64,000 nucleotides of DNA from Tenacibaculum dicentrarchi (GTDB taxonomy: Bacteria; Bacteroidota; Bacteroidia; Flavobacteriales; Flavobacteriaceae). The notes under the pieces were generated by a model. That model was not told where the DNA came from, did not search any database, and saw nothing but the letters and a program-made list of their open reading frames with translations. Shown one piece after another: positions 18,378 through 27,300 of this stretch. A program made the position numbers and the translations under genes. Position 1 is the stretch's first letter. Each line of letters begins with the position of its first letter. Location: NCBI RefSeq assembly GCF_900239345.1, contig NZ_OESZ01000023.1, positions 240,165 to 304,164 of the forward strand. Reading direction: 5' to 3'.

Positions 18378-18489
18378 GTTAGATTGTTGTTTATCTGAAA
18401 AGTTTGCCAAGTTTACGGAAAAATCAGCGAAAAACGTGTCAAAAAAATCATAAATACTAAATAAGCAGCCTATTTTGATAGGATTCATT

Positions 18490-18497
18490 TATCTTTG
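18490..18497 (+). promoter_or_regulatory. -7 promoter box of the HMG-CoA reductase operon
   Basis: TATCTTTG fits TAnnTTTG and lies 16 bases before the ATG at 18514. The 136-base gap to the divergent peptidase gene must hold both promoters; no convincing -33 element was found at the standard distance. Confidence 0.5.
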
Positions 18498-18513
18498 AAG
18501 CACCTAAAATTAA

Positions 18514-19791
18514 ATGAGAATGTCTAAAATTATTGCTGGATTTTCTAAACTTACAAAAGAAGAAAAAATAGCTTGGTTAATTAAAAATTATTTTAATAAT
18601 CAACCTGAAATTATACAAACATTAAAACAATATTGGAATACTGATGAAAAACTACAACAACTACATGACGATTTTATAGAAAACACCATTTCTAACTTTT
18701 ATATGCCCTACGGAATTGCGCCAAATTTCATCATCAATGGGCAAGATTATGTAATTCCGATGGTCGTTGAAGAAAGCTCTGTTGTTGCTGCGGCATCGTT
18801 AGTTGCAAAATATTGGAGTACTCGTGGTGGTTTTAAAACTAAAGTTGTTTCTACTACCAAAATCGGACAAGTACATTTTATGTATCAAGGCGATAAAAAA
18901 GCGTTGACAACTTATTTTGAGCAACAAAAAGAAAATTTATATACCGCAACAGCTTCCATTACCAAAAATATGGAAAAACGTGGCGGAGGTATTTTAGATA
19001 TTCAATTAATTGATAAAACCGATAAACTTACTGATTATTATCAACTTCATGTAACTTTTGAAACAAAAGATAGCATGGGTGCAAATTTCATCAATTCTTG
19101 TTTAGAAGCTATTGCGAAAACTTTTAGAAAAGATGATATAGAAATTGTAATGAGTATTTTATCAAATTATGTTCCTGAGTGTTTGGTACGTGCTGAAGTT
19201 TCTTGTAAAATTGAAGATTTAGGCGGAGAAAATCCTCAAAAATTTGCTCAAAAATTTGAACAAGCTGTTAAAATTGCAGAAATAGAACCTTACAGAGCCG
19301 TAACTCATAATAAAGGAATTATGAATGGTATTGATTCGGTAGTTTTAGCCACAGGAAACGATTTTAGAGCTATTGAAGCTGGTGCACATGCCTATGCTTC
19401 AAAAGATGGACAATACAGAAGTTTAACGCATTGCGAAACAAAAGACGGAATCTTTAAATTTTGGATTGAAATTCCGCTTGCTCTTGGAACTGTTGGTGGT
19501 TTAACAGCATTGCATCCTATGGCAAAATTATCGTTAGATATGATGCAAAAACCATCAGCAAAACAATTAATGGAAATTATTGCAACTGCTGGTTTAGCTC
19601 AAAATTTTGCTGCTTTACGAGCTTTAACAACCAAAGGAATTCAGCACGGACATATGAAAATGCACTTGCAAAATATTTTAAATCAGTTAGAAGCAACATC
19701 CGAAGAAAAAGAAATTGTTACCACTTATTTTGATAACAAAACTGTTTCTCATAGTGCTGTAGTTGATAAAGTTAACGAATTAAGAAAATAA
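18514..19791 (+). CDS. mvaA: Hydroxymethylglutaryl-CoA reductase, class II
   Basis: Interconverts HMG-CoA and mevalonate, the committed mevalonate-pathway step. Class II features match the Pseudomonas mevalonii enzyme: the catalytic glutamate in VVEESSVVAAAS (Glu86/87), DSMGAN at 186-191, the lysine in THNKGIMNGID, the aspartate in ATGNDFRA, the ALGTVGGLTALHP loop, and the C-terminal histidine in GIQHGHMKMH. In a Bacteroidota with mevalonate kinase and decarboxylase genes nearby, it should work in the biosynthetic direction despite class II membership. The start may be 18514 or the ATG two codons later. The GYDIA kinase follows after 4 bases, so they form an operon. HMG-CoA synthase is not in the window. 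Confidence 0.95.
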   Translation: MRMSKIIAGFSKLTKEEKIAWLIKNYFNNQPEIIQTLKQYWNTDEKLQQLHDDFIENTISNFYMPYGIAPNFIINGQDYVIPMVVEESSVVAAASLVAKYWSTRGGFKTKVVSTTKIGQVHFMYQGDKKALTTYFEQQKENLYTATASITKNMEKRGGGILDIQLIDKTDKLTDYYQLHVTFETKDSMGANFINSCLEAIAKTFRKDDIEIVMSILSNYVPECLVRAEVSCKIEDLGGENPQKFAQKFEQAVKIAEIEPYRAVTHNKGIMNGIDSVVLATGNDFRAIEAGAHAYASKDGQYRSLTHCETKDGIFKFWIEIPLALGTVGGLTALHPMAKLSLDMMQKPSAKQLMEIIATAGLAQNFAALRALTTKGIQHGHMKMHLQNILNQLEATSEEKEIVTTYFDNKTVSHSAVVDKVNELRK

Positions 19792-19795
19792 AATT

Positions 19796-20737
19796 TTGGA
19801 TACATTTTACAGCAACGGAAAATTATTATTAACAGGTGAATACCTTATTTTAGACGGTGCAACATCATTGGCTGTTCCTACCAAATTTGGGCAAGATTTA
19901 ACAGTTGAACCCATTAAAGAACAACAACTTATTTGGGAAAGTTTTACCAATACTGGCGAATGCTGGTTTGAAGCTACTTTTGATTTGCCAAAGTTACGCC
20001 TAACTTCTGCTACTTTTAATTCTGATAAAGAAGGAAATGCCGAATTTATCGCAGAAACTTTATCAGATATTTTACAAGAAGCTAAAAAATTAAATCCTGA
20101 TTTTTTAAGCAATAAAAATGATGATAATAATGGTTATGTTGTAAAAACAAACTTAACTTTTCCGCAAAATTGGGGCTTAGGAAGTTCATCAACTTTAATA
20201 AATAACATTGCTACTTGGGCAAAAGTTAATCCGTTTATTTTATTGCAAAATGCCTTTTCAGGAAGTGGTTATGATATTGCTTGTGCAAGTAATAACACGC
20301 CTATTTTATATCAACTAGATGCAAAAAAACCGATTGTATCAAAAATAGAATTTAATCCAAATTTTACAGATGAATTATTTTTTATCTATTTAAATCAAAA
20401 ACAAAATAGCCGAGAAGGAATTGCACAATATAAAGAACACAAAGAAAGTGCTAAAAAATTAATTTCTGAAATAAATATATTAACAACTCAATTTTTAAAG
20501 GCAGATTCTACTAAAAACATCAATAAAATAATAGTTGAACACGAACAAATAATCAGTTCAATTATTAAACAAACACCTGTAAAAAAACGACTTTTTCCAG
20601 ATTATTTTGGAGAAATAAAAAGCTTAGGTGCTTGGGGTGGAGATTTTGTTTTAGCTACAGGAAATGAAAATACAGTAAATTATTTTGAAGAAAAAGGATA
20701 TAATACAATTGTTCCTTATAAAAAGATGGTTTTATAA
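19796..20737 (+). CDS. GYDIA-family GHMP kinase, candidate mevalonate-pathway kinase
   Basis: A 313-residue GHMP-superfamily kinase starting with TTG, 4 bases after the HMG-CoA reductase stop. Family features are KLLLTGEYLILDGATSLAVP at 9-28, the phosphate-binding loop GLGSSS at 127-132, and SGSGYDIACAS near 155-165, which gives the family its name. The C-terminal glycine motif is represented by GAWGGDFVLATG. It is a distinct branch from the mevalonate kinase at 32636. Operon position next to HMG-CoA reductase suggests it phosphorylates mevalonate or phosphomevalonate. Because a mevalonate kinase and a diphosphomevalonate decarboxylase are both present, the phosphomevalonate kinase step is the attractive assignment, but this is inference. 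Confidence 0.85.
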   Translation: MDTFYSNGKLLLTGEYLILDGATSLAVPTKFGQDLTVEPIKEQQLIWESFTNTGECWFEATFDLPKLRLTSATFNSDKEGNAEFIAETLSDILQEAKKLNPDFLSNKNDDNNGYVVKTNLTFPQNWGLGSSSTLINNIATWAKVNPFILLQNAFSGSGYDIACASNNTPILYQLDAKKPIVSKIEFNPNFTDELFFIYLNQKQNSREGIAQYKEHKESAKKLISEINILTTQFLKADSTKNINKIIVEHEQIISSIIKQTPVKKRLFPDYFGEIKSLGAWGGDFVLATGNENTVNYFEEKGYNTIVPYKKMVL

Positions 20738-20778
20738 AAAGTTATTGAATAATTTTGAGAATATCAGACTTTAAAAAA

Positions 20779-20830
20779 GTTCTCGATACAATTTTGAAAA
20801 AAAATCAAAATTACTCGAACTGACAACATA
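20779..20830 (+). repeat. Hairpin repeat C, copy 1
   Basis: GTTCTCGATACAATTTTGA faces TCAAAATTACTCGAAC, giving an imperfect stem-loop followed by TGACA. A divergent copy is near 53393-53437. It sits in the 97-base gap before the flavoprotein gene and may end the mevalonate transcript. Confidence 0.55.
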
Positions 20831-20834
20831 AAAT

Positions 20835-22043
20835 ATGAAAAAAGTAATTATAATTGGTGGCGGTGCCGCAGGACATTTTACAGCAATTAATGCAAAAGAA
20901 CAAAATCCTGATTTAGATATTACCATTCTTGAAAAAGGAAAAGAAGTTTTACAAAAAGTAAAAATTTCTGGGGGCGGACGCTGTAATGTTACACACGCTT
21001 GTTTTGAACCGAAAGAACTCGTAAAATTTTATCCAAGAGGAGAAAAAGAACTTTTAGGTCCTTTTCATCAATTTATGACAGGCGATACTTTTGAATGGTT
21101 TGACGACAGAGGCGTTCCGTTGAAAATTGAAGATGATAACAGAGTTTTTCCTGAAGAAAATACATCGCAAGCAATTATTGATTGTTTTCAAAATGCTGTT
21201 AATAAATTAGGAATTAAAGTCTTAAAAAATAATGGTGTAAATTCTGTTGAAAAAAATAATGAACAATGGATTATCAATACAAAAGAGCAACAATTTGAAG
21301 CCGATTATTTAGTAATTGCAGCTGGTAGTTCTAAAAAAGTTTGGGATTTATGTAAAACTTTAGAACATACTGTTGTTGAACCTGTGCCTTCATTATTTAC
21401 TTTTAATATCAAAGATAAAAGAATTATAGATTTAGGCGGAATATCTGTTCCTAATGCTGATGTAAAATTAGTAGGAACAAATTTAGAAAATTCAGGGCCT
21501 TTATTAATTACACATTGGGGATTAAGTGGTCCTGCAATTTTAAAATTATCAGCTTTTGGAGCACGTATTTTAGCTGATAAAAATTATCAATATAATGTTT
21601 TAGTAAATTGGTTAGGGCAAGATTTTGATGATGTTTTAGATACATTAACTGCCTTAAAGAAATCAGAAGCAAGAAAACAAATACATTTAAAATCGCCATT
21701 TGCTGATATTCCTCGTCGTTTATGGGAACGTTTTGTAAGCGCATCCGAAGTAAAAACTACTCAAAACTGGGGGGATTTAAGTAATAAGCAATTACATAAT
21801 TTAGCAACGCAATTAACAAAAGGATTATTTAATGCTAACGGACGTACCACTTTTAAAGATGAATTTGTAACTGCTGGTGGTGTCGATTTAAAAGAAATTA
21901 ACTTTAAACGTTTTGAAAGTAAATTACATAAAAACCTGTTTATAGTTGGTGAAGTTTTAAATATTGATGCCATTACTGGCGGATTTAATTTTCAAAATGC
22001 TTGGACAGGTGCATTTATTTGTGCAAAAAGCATTGCTGAATAA
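20835..22043 (+). CDS. HI0933/YhiN-BaiN family FAD-dependent oxidoreductase
   Basis: A 402-residue flavoprotein of the HI0933 family. The N-terminus KVIIIGGGAAGHFTAINAKE is a Rossmann GxGxxG FAD-binding fold, followed by the family signature KVKISGGGRCNVTH near residues 41-54. The C-terminal part has FTAGGVDLKEI-like and GEVLNIDAITGGFNFQNAWTGAFICAKSIA segments that close the FAD site. Members are about 390-420 residues. Most family members have no assigned substrate; BaiN of gut clostridia is implicated in bile-acid dehydroxylation, which should not be assumed here. It is transcribed alone and ends at the terminator at 22062-22097. Confidence 0.88.
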   Translation: MKKVIIIGGGAAGHFTAINAKEQNPDLDITILEKGKEVLQKVKISGGGRCNVTHACFEPKELVKFYPRGEKELLGPFHQFMTGDTFEWFDDRGVPLKIEDDNRVFPEENTSQAIIDCFQNAVNKLGIKVLKNNGVNSVEKNNEQWIINTKEQQFEADYLVIAAGSSKKVWDLCKTLEHTVVEPVPSLFTFNIKDKRIIDLGGISVPNADVKLVGTNLENSGPLLITHWGLSGPAILKLSAFGARILADKNYQYNVLVNWLGQDFDDVLDTLTALKKSEARKQIHLKSPFADIPRRLWERFVSASEVKTTQNWGDLSNKQLHNLATQLTKGLFNANGRTTFKDEFVTAGGVDLKEINFKRFESKLHKNLFIVGEVLNIDAITGGFNFQNAWTGAFICAKSIAE

Positions 22044-22061
22044 TTTAAAATATAAAAGAAT

Positions 22062-22097
22062 AAAAAACCTCTTTCAAATATTTGAAAGAGGTTTTTT
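22062..22097. terminator. Bidirectional terminator
   Basis: AACCTCTTTCAAAT pairs with ATTTGAAAGAGGTT, flanked by six A residues and a T-run, between two convergent genes. Confidence 0.88.
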
Positions 22098-22132
22098 TTA
22101 TGTAATCAACAATAAAAGTTACGCTATTTTTA

Positions 22133-22579
22133 TTAAGCGTTTGCCATTGCTTTTTTCGATTTTCTGTAAGTAAAAGAATTAAAAATATTTCTTTTTCCAA
22201 AGTTATTTATCGATTTAGCATTTATAAATTTGATAAATAATTTTCTACTAACACCAAAATATTCATACGTATTACCATCGGTAAAAGTAACTTCTAACAA
22301 CATACTTTTGTGTTGATAATCAGCAACTCTCGATTCTGTAATAGTTGCTTTATATTCTTCAGCATGAGCTTCTTTAGTTTCAGGAGCAATACTTACTAAA
22401 AAGTGATATCCATCAATAATTTGAGTACTTACTTCTTCTGCTTCTAATTTCTTTTCTTCGTCTAGAAATTTATCAGGATGCCACTCTTTTACCAATCCAC
22501 GGTAAGTGGTTTTTAATTCTTTTAAAACTATAGGACCTTCTACCTTAAAAAGCTTCTTATATTCTTTTATGCGTTTCAT
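22133..22579 (-). CDS. J-domain-like protein with C-terminal KTSC domain
   Basis: A 148-residue protein. The N-terminal part contains RGLVKEWHPDKFLDEEKK with the HPD tripeptide at residues 34-36 in the context of a DnaJ-type J domain, although the first helix is diverged. The C-terminal half, starting at about residue 85 (SRVADYQHKSMLLEVTFTDGNTYEYFGVSRKLFIKFINAKSIN), is a KTSC domain, a short module of unknown function also found at the end of some lysyl-tRNA synthetases. A chaperone partner role with Hsp70 is suggested only by the HPD motif. It is a single gene, convergent with the flavoprotein gene. Confidence 0.8.
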   Translation of the reverse strand: MKRIKEYKKLFKVEGPIVLKELKTTYRGLVKEWHPDKFLDEEKKLEAEEVSTQIIDGYHFLVSIAPETKEAHAEEYKATITESRVADYQHKSMLLEVTFTDGNTYEYFGVSRKLFIKFINAKSINNFGKRNIFNSFTYRKSKKAMANA

Positions 22580-22710
22580 CTGTATGAAATAATTTAGCCC
22601 GCGAAATTACTCAAATTATCTGAATATGAGACACAAAGCTGTTTAAATTTAAAATATTTTATTTTATTTAGGAAAAATATATGCTAAATACTTCAAAAAC
22701 AATTCCTAAT

Positions 22711-23328
22711 TTAATAACTCATAACCGTACCGTAATACAATAACTGAAATGTTTTAACCTCTAAAAGCAAGTAATTTAATGCCATCATAATACCGTAGTT
22801 AGATTTATCGGTAAAATGATACTCAAAATAATTTAATTGATTTTCTTCAAAATCATAATAAATGGTATCTGTTTTAAAATGATTTTTATAAAAATTGTCT
22901 AATTGCGATAATTTGTGTCCATTAATTTTTACTGCAAAGGCATATAAATCATCTATTTTTAGTTTTAATTTCCTTCCTTTAAAACTCAACTCATTGTTAC
23001 TTGTAAAAAGCATTTTTTTATATGTGTCTTCAGCCAACATATTATATAAAATTTGCTCAGTATTTATTTCTTTCTGGAGTGTTTCTATGTATTTTGATAA
23101 AATATTAGATACTTTATTTAGCCCTGCAATTTTCATTTTCGTATGCTGAAACATCAACGGTTTTTCTTCCGATTGTTTTTCAAAAAAAGCCGTTCTACCA
23201 GCAATAATTTCGTTGTTTACACGAATTGCCATTGTTATTGATGTATGTGCCGAATAGCTAGTGAATTTATGCTGACTAAATCCAACAACAGGCAAAAAAA
23301 GAATCATAAAAATAAAACAACGCTTCAT
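22711..23328 (-). CDS. Secreted protein of unknown function, weak similarity to GldM N-terminal region
   Basis: A 205-residue protein with a signal peptide (MKRCFIFMILFLPVVGFSQ, residues 1-19). No enzymatic motif is visible. The order of a short strand, long helices with KMKIAGLNKVSNILSKYIETLQKEI, and a late NYFEYHFTDKSNYGIMMALNYLLLEVKTFQLLYYG segment recalls the periplasmic N-terminal part of GldM, a type IX secretion and gliding motor protein, where a similar 'hydrophobic helix over sequential short helices' pattern appears. That resemblance is by eye only. It has no nearby gld genes and lacks the N-terminal membrane helix of GldM. Expression appears independent. Confidence 0.6.
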   Translation of the reverse strand: MKRCFIFMILFLPVVGFSQHKFTSYSAHTSITMAIRVNNEIIAGRTAFFEKQSEEKPLMFQHTKMKIAGLNKVSNILSKYIETLQKEINTEQILYNMLAEDTYKKMLFTSNNELSFKGRKLKLKIDDLYAFAVKINGHKLSQLDNFYKNHFKTDTIYYDFEENQLNYFEYHFTDKSNYGIMMALNYLLLEVKTFQLLYYGTVMSY

Positions 23329-23399
23329 ATATAATTTAATTAAAATAAATATTTTGGTTCGATTACAAAATGTAGGCGAACCAAAATAATAAAAGCTAA

Positions 23400-23687
23400 T
23401 TAATCTTCTTCTTGATAACAGTTAAAAATAATTGTATAGCCGTATTCTATAGCTTCTTCGTATAATTCTTTTTGATCCTCATCAACATCATTTATAGAGT
23501 CGAGTGTAAAATATTCCTCTTCTATTTCTATTAATTTCCAACCTTCCTCTTTAATATACATTTTGGCAAGTTTAAGAGCCCCTGAAATATCTTTATAATC
23601 GATATACAAACTTACATAAGCCCCTACAACTTTATCATAATGTTCTGATGATTTTTTTGGTTTTGCTAAAGCATTTATTAAAAACAT
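23400..23687 (-). CDS. Small conserved-looking protein of unknown function
   Basis: A 95-residue acidic protein (many Glu and Asp, ending CYQEED) with no signal peptide and no membrane segment. Residues 20-60 look like alternating strand and helix (AYVSLYIDYKDISGALKLAKMYIKEEGWKLIEIEEEYF), a layout reminiscent of small cytosolic alpha-beta proteins. I do not recognise a family. It follows the 86-residue gene at 23709 after 21 bases on the same strand, so the two are probably co-transcribed and may act together. Confidence 0.6.
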   Translation of the reverse strand: MFLINALAKPKKSSEHYDKVVGAYVSLYIDYKDISGALKLAKMYIKEEGWKLIEIEEEYFTLDSINDVDEDQKELYEEAIEYGYTIIFNCYQEED

Positions 23688-23708
23688 ATTTTTATTTTTT
23701 AAGTTAAA

Positions 23709-23942
23709 TTAAGCGATTTCTCCTCGGTGTGGCTTTAAAGCATCTCTAAAAATTTTCATATCATTTTCAGCGACAACAATAAAAGCAATACTATGCATAG
23801 GATTTAATTCTTTATAATTTACTTGATCATAAGACAAGCCGTCTATTTTCGCAAATTCTTTTAAATGAATGCAATGATGCTTTGCAGTGGCTAAGCCATC
23901 TGGTCCTTTAAAATCCCAAAGTAATTTTATTTTCCTACTCAT
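23709..23942 (-). CDS. Small protein of unknown function
   Basis: A 77-residue protein starting MSRKIKLLWDFKGPDGLATA. The ATG at 23942 is preferred over one at 23969, because a TATTTTTG -7 box at 23967-23974 would overlap the earlier one. The sequence has paired histidines (AKHHCIHLKEF) and a hydrophobic strand (HSIAFIVVAENDMKIF) but no motif I can name. It resembles short hypothetical proteins seen widely in Flavobacteriaceae. It is first in a two-gene unit with the 95-residue protein. Confidence 0.6.
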   Translation of the reverse strand: MSRKIKLLWDFKGPDGLATAKHHCIHLKEFAKIDGLSYDQVNYKELNPMHSIAFIVVAENDMKIFRDALKPHRGEIA

Positions 23943-23966
23943 ATATTTTATGCTATTGTTACAAAA

Positions 23967-23974
23967 CAAAAATA
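23967..23974 (-). promoter_or_regulatory. -7 promoter box of the two small genes
   Basis: TATTTTTG on the minus strand fits TAnnTTTG and sets the start of the downstream gene at 23942. Confidence 0.5.
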
Positions 23975-24035
23975 CTTATTTAGATGCTAGGAACCGATTA
24001 AAAAATAATTTTATTCTTTAAATTCAATATTTTTT

Positions 24036-24130
24036 TGAAGCTATTTCCCGCTTTCCGCACTCGCTTTTTTTATTTTTTTTAAAGGAAAAAATAAAAAAGA
24101 GCTCAAACAATTGCTGCAATCGGGGCTAGG
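24036..24130 (+). repeat. Interspersed intergenic repeat A, copy 3
   Basis: Contains TGAAGCTATTTCCCGCTTTC, GCACTCGCTTTTTT, an AT spacer, AAAAAAGAGCTCAAACAATT and CGGGGCTAGG, in the same order as the copies at 3170 and 7851. The 3' arm reads TTGCTGCAAT where the others read TTGCTTCAAT or TGCTTCAAT, and the 5' arm is GAAGCTA, so pairing of the outer arms is weakened here. Confidence 0.8.
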
Positions 24131-24349
24131 AATTTTAGTTAATTTTCAAAAATTAAACACCACTATTTTAATCAAAAAAAAATCTTTAATTACTTTTTAT
24201 TCATTAAATCTAAATATAATGTTAAAGTTTCTTCTCAAGAACGCCAAAATAAGGTACTTTTTTACCTCATAAAGATATTTTATTCACAAAAATTAGGTAA
24301 TCGTTATATTATTTAAGTTATTTGAGTAAATAATTTAAATTTTTTTAAC
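24131..24349 (+). other. Upstream region of the SusC/SusD operon
   Basis: About 220 bases of AT-rich noncoding sequence before susC. It contains TTATTTGAG near 24320, only a partial match to the -7 consensus, and no clear operator palindrome. No ECF sigma or anti-sigma gene is nearby to suggest the regulator. Confidence 0.4.
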
Positions 24350-27300
24350 ATGAGAGTAACATTATTATGGCTACTTTTTCTTGTGTCTCAATTTACATTT
24401 GCGCAAGAAAAAACGATATCTGGGGTTGTCTCAGATGAATCTGGAGGACTTCCAGGAGTTAGTATTATTATTAAAGGAACCACTACTGGTGTAGAAACTG
24501 ATTTTGATGGTAATTATTCAATTAACGCTAAACAAAATGACATCCTTATTTTTAGTTTTGTAGGTAAAGCTACAGTTCAAAAAACAGTAGGAACTTCTAA
24601 CAAAATTAATGTCGTATTAGCTGATGATGCAAACTTATTAAACGAAGTTGTAGTTACTGCTTTAGGGATTAAAAGAAAATCAGATGAAATTACTACGGCA
24701 AATCAAGTAGTAAAAGCCGACGAAATTACCAAAGCTGAAGTACCTACGGTTACTCAAGGTTTAGTTGGTAAAGTATCTGGTTTACAAATTAACACGACAA
24801 GTCAAGGTGCAAAACCTACTTTTGATTTAAGATTACGTGGTAATAGATCTTTAACAGGAAATAACAGTGCTTTAATCGTAATTGATGGTGCTATTTCTTC
24901 TAGTGTTGTATTAAATGCTTTAGATCCTAAATCTATTGAAAGTGTAAACGTTATAAAAGGTGCAAATGGTGCTGCTTTATACGGTTCTGACGGAAGTAAC
25001 GGGGTATTAATCGTTACTACTAAAAAAGGAAATAATGATGGTAAATTTAGAGTTACAATTGGTACTTCTGTACAAGTTCAAGAATTAGCGTATTTACCAG
25101 AAAGACAAACTACTTATGGTCAAGGTTGGGGTACAGGAATTAACTTAGCTGAAAATGGTGGATGGGGTCCTGCCTTTGATGGTTCAATACAACCAGTTGG
25201 TGTAGCAGCTCCTGGATTTGAGCAAATGTATGCACCATACGTTGGTGATGCCGATAATATAAAAAGTTTCTTTAAAAAAGGTTTTCAAAAACAACATAAC
25301 ATCGGTCTTTCAACAGGTAGTTTAGATAAAGGATATGTGAACTTCTCTGCTGGTTTATTAGACGTAACTTCTATTATTCCTAATGAAAAATATAAGCGTA
25401 GTTCTTTTAATTTTAAAGCTGGTAAAAAAGTAGGGAAACTTACTGTAGATGGTGCTATTTCTTATATTGTTGATAGTGAAAAAGTAGCAAGTTCTGAAAC
25501 TACCCGTGGTGATAACTCTGTATATGGAGCTTTATTACAAACACCTACAAATGTAAATCTTGATCAATTTAAAGATTTTACAGGAAACGAAAGAAATACA
25601 CGTCACTGGAACTCATATTATTTAAGTCCTTACTGGGTATTAGATAATGTAAGATCTACTACTAAAAGTGATATTGTAAACACAACAATAAACTTAGGAT
25701 ATGAAATTAATGACAACATTAATTTTACTGTTTTAGGAAATGCTATTTTCCGTCAAACAAATACAGAATACAAAAGAAATGCTTTTACAGAGCCAGTAGT
25801 ACGAGTAGGAGATAGAACAGCTTCTTCACGTTATACAACTCGTAACAGAACGACAAGAGAAATTTATAGTAACTATAAATTTAATTTTGATTATGATTTA
25901 ACAGAAGATATTACCTTTAAAGCAAACGTAGGGGGTGATATTAGAGAATTTAATCGTAAATATTTATATTCAGGGGTAAATAATTTAGCAATTGAATCAT
26001 TATCAAATATTGCTTCTGGTGCTTCTGCTCCAACAGTTACTGATGCGAAGTATAAGAGAAGAGCAATTGGTCTTTTTGGAAATTTTGACTTCGGTTTTAG
26101 AGATTATTTATTTTTAAACCTTACAGGTAGAAATGACTGGACATCTAAATTATCGAAAGATAACAATTCATTCTTTTATCCATCTGCAGGGGTATCTTTT
26201 GTACCAACAAAAGCATTTCCTAGTTTAAAAACAAATGTGTTAAATAAAATGAAATTATCATATTCTTTCGTAAAAGTTGGTAATGATGCTGCAGGAATTA
26301 ACGCTATTAATGCCATTTATGAAAAACCAGCTGCTTTTCCTTATGGAGATTTAACTTCATTTCGTCCTGATAGAACTATTACAGATCCTAACTTAACACC
26401 AGAATTTATAGCTTCTCATGAATTTGGATTAAATGTAGATTTATACAGAAGTCGTGTAACTTTAGATGTTAGTGCATTTACTTCTAAAAATACCGATCAA
26501 GTTGTGAAAGTAGCCTCTTCAAGAGCAAGTGGTGTAGAAGAAGCAGGAATCAATATTGGAGAAACATCTTCTCAAGGTTTTGAAGTAGATTTAGGATTTG
26601 TTCCTATTCAAACAGATGATTTACGTTGGGATCTTAGAGTTAGTTATGCAACAAATAAAACTGTAGTAGATAAAATTTCAGATTCTTTAGATGAGGTTGT
26701 AATTTCTGATGATACTGATGTTGATATTGTAGCTAAAAAAGGAGAAGAATTTCCTTTAATCAAAGGTATTGCGTATCAAAGAGATGATAAAGGAAGAATT
26801 ATTGTAGATGCAAGTACAGGAAACCCATTACAAACAGATGCAAAGGTAGTATTAGGTAAAGTTACTCCTGATTATATTTTAGGATTAACGTCTGCATTAA
26901 ACTACAAAGGATTTACGTTATCTACAACACTTGATTATAGAACAGGTCATAGTATTTATAGTAGTGTAAAGAAAGAATTAGTAAGAAATGGTTTAGCTGT
27001 TGAAACAGTTCAATCAGGACGTAAAGGGTTTATACTTCCTAACTCTGTAATATCAGACGGTAAAGGAGGATATGTTCCTAATACAAACGTAATTACTGGA
27101 GGAACAACTTCAAATTCTATTACAAATTATTATACAGGAAACTTCGGTGATAGTGCTGAAAACTTTGTTCTAGATGCAACTGCTTTAAAAGTACGTGAAA
27201 TTTCATTAACCTATGATATGCCAAAAGACTTCTTAAAGAATACAGGTGTTAATAGTTTACAGATAGGATTAAGTGCTAGAAACCCTTTTGTTTTATTATC

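Noticed and set aside
18378..18488. N-terminal extension of the DPP IV gene
   Set aside because: The extra 37 residues precede a clear signal peptide and do not match DPP IV homologues; the ATG at 18377 is preferred.
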